From assembly GCA_023262365.1 (NCBI GenBank), contig JALRBF010000179.1, positions 1 to 6,481 of the forward strand: a DNA stretch of 6,481 nucleotides, read 5' to 3'. Position numbers and translations under genes: made by a program. This stretch comes from Burkholderiaceae bacterium (GTDB lineage: Bacteria; Pseudomonadota; Gammaproteobacteria; Burkholderiales; Burkholderiaceae_C). This document shows positions 4,924 to 6,481 of this stretch, piece after piece (within the stretch, counting starts at the first letter, position 1; every line of letters begins with the position of its first letter). The notes under the pieces were generated by a model. The model saw only the letters and a program-made list of their open reading frames with translations. It did no database searches and had not been told where the DNA came from.

Positions 4924-5559
4924 ATGAAAAAAGATCACATTGAGCCGTTTTTTGCCACCTTGAAGGCGGTGAATCCGCAGCCCAACACCGAACTTGAGTA
5001 TACGAGTGTGTTTGAATTGTTGGTGGCCGTGATGCTCTCGGCCCAAGCCACAGACGTGAGTGTCAACAAAGCCACGCGGCGCTTGTTTGTGCTGGCGCAC
5101 ACGCCGCAGGCGATGTTGGCACTGGGGCGGGCGGGGCTTGAGGCGTGCATTCAAAGCATTGGGCTGTACAAAACCAAGGCCAAGCATGTGCTGCAAACCT
5201 GTACGTTGCTGCTGCAGCAGCACGGCGGGCAGGTGCCGCGCTCGCGCCAGGCGCTTGAGGCGTTGCCCGGCGTGGGGCGCAAAACCGCCAATGTGGTGCT
5301 TAACGTGGCCTTTGGCGAACCCACCATGGCGGTGGATACCCATATTTTTCGGGTAGGCAACCGCACTGGGCTGGCCCCGGGCAAAACGCCGCTGGCCGTG
5401 GAGCGGGCGCTGCTTAAGCGGGTGCCCCCAGCGTATGCGGTGGACGCGCACCATTGGCTGATTTTGCATGGGCGCTACGTGTGCAAGGCTCGCGCGCCGC
5501 AGTGCAAGGCGTGCGCGGTGCAAACCTACTGCACCTTTAAGGGCAAGGCGCTGGGCTAG
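4924..5559 (+). CDS. nth: endonuclease III, DNA glycosylase/AP lyase
   Basis: Nth removes oxidised pyrimidines from DNA and cuts the abasic strand, starting base excision repair. The 211-residue protein has all catalytic parts at the same numbers as the E. coli enzyme. K120 is in the helix-hairpin-helix LPGVGRKTANVV, D138 is in AVDTHIFRV, and the iron-sulfur cluster ligands are C187, C194, C197 and C203 (C-x6-C-x2-C-x5-C). LLSAQATDVSVNKAT-like residues at 37-51 form the other conserved core. The ATG at 4924 fits the family's N-terminus but has no usable ribosome site, since the AGGA touches the ATG. An in-frame GTG at 4900 has AGGG five bases upstream and would add eight residues. The promoter must lie inside the divergent aminotransferase gene. 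The stop overlaps that of the formate dehydrogenase gene by four bases. Confidence 0.97.
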   Translation: MKKDHIEPFFATLKAVNPQPNTELEYTSVFELLVAVMLSAQATDVSVNKATRRLFVLAHTPQAMLALGRAGLEACIQSIGLYKTKAKHVLQTCTLLLQQHGGQVPRSRQALEALPGVGRKTANVVLNVAFGEPTMAVDTHIFRVGNRTGLAPGKTPLAVERALLKRVPPAYAVDAHHWLILHGRYVCKARAPQCKACAVQTYCTFKGKALG

Positions 5560-6481
5560 GCGTTGGCGGGTTGCGGCTGGCGCTGCACGGCGCTTAGGCG
5601 CACGGCGCAGTACTTGAATTCGGGAATTTTGCCAAACGGGTCCAGCGCGGCATGGGTGAGTAGGTTGGCGGCGGCTTCGGCGTAGGCAAAGGGCACAAAC
5701 ACGGCGCCGTCTGGGGTGCCGGGGTCGAGCCGGGCGCGCAGTTGCACGCTGCCGCGGCGGGTGGTGAGCTGCAGCCAGTCGCCCGGTTGCAGGCCGTGAG
5801 CCTGTAGGGTGTTGGCGTTGACGCTGGCGGTGGCCTCGGGCTCCAGGGCGTCGAGCACGCGGGCACGGCGCGTCATGCTGCCGGTGTGCCAGTGCTCAAG
5901 CTGGCGGCCGGTAATGAGCACCAAGGGATAGTCGGCATCGGGCACCTCGGCCGGGGCGCGCCACTGGGTGGGCACGAGTTGGGCGCGGCCGTTGGCGGTA
6001 GGAAAGCTTTGGGTAAACACCACCGGCTCGCCTTGGCTGGCCCCAGCCGGCCACGGGTACGTGGCGCCGCCGTGTTGCTGCAGGTGGGCCCAGCTGATGC
6101 CACCGTGCGAAGCTGCCATGGCTTGGCGCATTTCCTCGTAAATGGTGGCCACGCCGTGGTAGTCGGCCTCGGGTGGGTTATCAATCCACGGCACGGGTTG
6201 GCCGTTGGGCAGGCCCAAACGCTGGGCAATTTGTTGCAGTATCCACAAGTCGGCGCGGGCCTGGCCGGGGGGCAACACGGCTTGGCTGCCCAGTTGCACC
6301 AAGCGGTCGGTGTTGGTAACCGTGCCGATTTTTTCTGGCCACGCGCTGGCGGGCAGCACCACGTCGGCAAGCCAGGCGGTTTCGGTTAAAAACAAATCTT
6401 GCACCACCAGGTGCTGCAAGCTGGCCAAGCCGGCGCGGGCGTGGTGTAGGTCGGGGTCGCTCATGGCCGGGTTTTCGCCCA
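5556..6481 (-). CDS. fdsA: formate dehydrogenase alpha subunit, C-terminal part
   Basis: The 3' end of a molybdopterin (MopB family) oxidoreductase gene whose start lies beyond the right edge; 307 residues are visible. The frame stays open through the last bases, giving GENPAMSDPD, so the ATG at 6464 is internal and not a start. Visible blocks are GENPAMSDPD (1-10), LVVQDLFLTETAWLADVVLPAS (24-45, cofactor-domain core), TNTDRLVQ (55-62), and a C-terminal cofactor-capping domain with LITGRQLEHWHTG (188-200), PFAYAEAAANLLT (263-275) and GKIPEFKYCAVRL (283-295). These match cytoplasmic NAD-linked formate dehydrogenases such as FdsA of Cupriavidus, which oxidise formate to CO2 with FdsB and FdsG. 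The catalytic Cys/Sec and iron-sulfur domains are outside the window. In fds operons fdsC and fdsD often follow fdsA; here the convergent nth gene follows at once. A related FdhF-type name is possible. Confidence 0.88.
   Translation of the reverse strand, partial: GENPAMSDPDLHHARAGLASLQHLVVQDLFLTETAWLADVVLPASAWPEKIGTVTNTDRLVQLGSQAVLPPGQARADLWILQQIAQRLGLPNGQPVPWIDNPPEADYHGVATIYEEMRQAMAASHGGISWAHLQQHGGATYPWPAGASQGEPVVFTQSFPTANGRAQLVPTQWRAPAEVPDADYPLVLITGRQLEHWHTGSMTRRARVLDALEPEATASVNANTLQAHGLQPGDWLQLTTRRGSVQLRARLDPGTPDGAVFVPFAYAEAAANLLTHAALDPFGKIPEFKYCAVRLSAVQRQPQPANA

Noticed and set aside
4834..5523. Long open frame on the minus strand opposite nth (229 codons)
   Set aside because: It is antisense to a fully conserved nth gene, its product is rich in His, Arg and Gln with no recognisable domain, and GC-rich codon bias makes such open frames common.
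5886..6389. Plus-strand open frame opposite the formate dehydrogenase gene (167 codons)
   Set aside because: The other strand encodes well-conserved MopB motifs throughout; this frame has no ribosome site and no known motif.
1304..6481. A formaldehyde/formate pathway formed by the GFA protein and formate dehydrogenase
   Set aside because: The genes are nearly 4 kb apart with unrelated genes between them, and most GFA-family proteins have no proven link to formaldehyde.
1..6481. CRISPR array, tRNA, insertion sequence or prophage
   Set aside because: I saw no regularly spaced repeats, cloverleaf sequence, transposase or phage gene.

Overview
The window is dense, GC-rich chromosomal DNA from a proteobacterium, most likely a betaproteobacterium of the order Burkholderiales. 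This rests on the look of the Nth, HslR and formate dehydrogenase alpha proteins, on high GC at third codon positions, and on very tight gene packing. It is inference from recognised families, not from a database search. I see no tRNA, rRNA, insertion sequence, CRISPR array or phage gene.

Layout. Positions 1-1307 carry a rightward cluster: the C-terminal end of a YheS-type ABC-F ATPase, a small membrane protein, and the S4-domain protein HslR. The first and third are ribosome-associated families, and gaps of 17 and 6 bases suggest one transcript. HslR runs into a leftward GFA-family zinc protein; the two genes share the four bases CTAG at their stops. The GFA gene is divergent from a rightward dienelactone hydrolase, which ends at a strong bidirectional hairpin terminator.

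Positions 2599-3552 hold a leftward outer-membrane protein. It has a signal peptide, a small beta-rich head, a short stalk, a YadA-like four-strand anchor and, unusually, a long coiled coil after the anchor. Its upstream region (3553-3692) is about 74% AT. It holds a consensus -10 box, spaced A-tracts and a 61-base nested palindrome. In the mRNA that palindrome would fold into a hairpin beginning close to the 5' end and covering the probable ribosome binding site. This is the most interesting spot in the window.

Further right, a leftward PLP-dependent aminotransferase (3693-4916) and the rightward DNA repair enzyme Nth (4924-5559) start only seven bases apart. Nth then meets the C-terminal part of a leftward formate dehydrogenase alpha subunit (5556-6481, cut by the window edge), again through a shared CTAG stop overlap.

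Most of the window is ordinary housekeeping and metabolic genes. The adhesin-like gene with its AT-rich structured leader stands apart in composition and is the only part that looks accessory.
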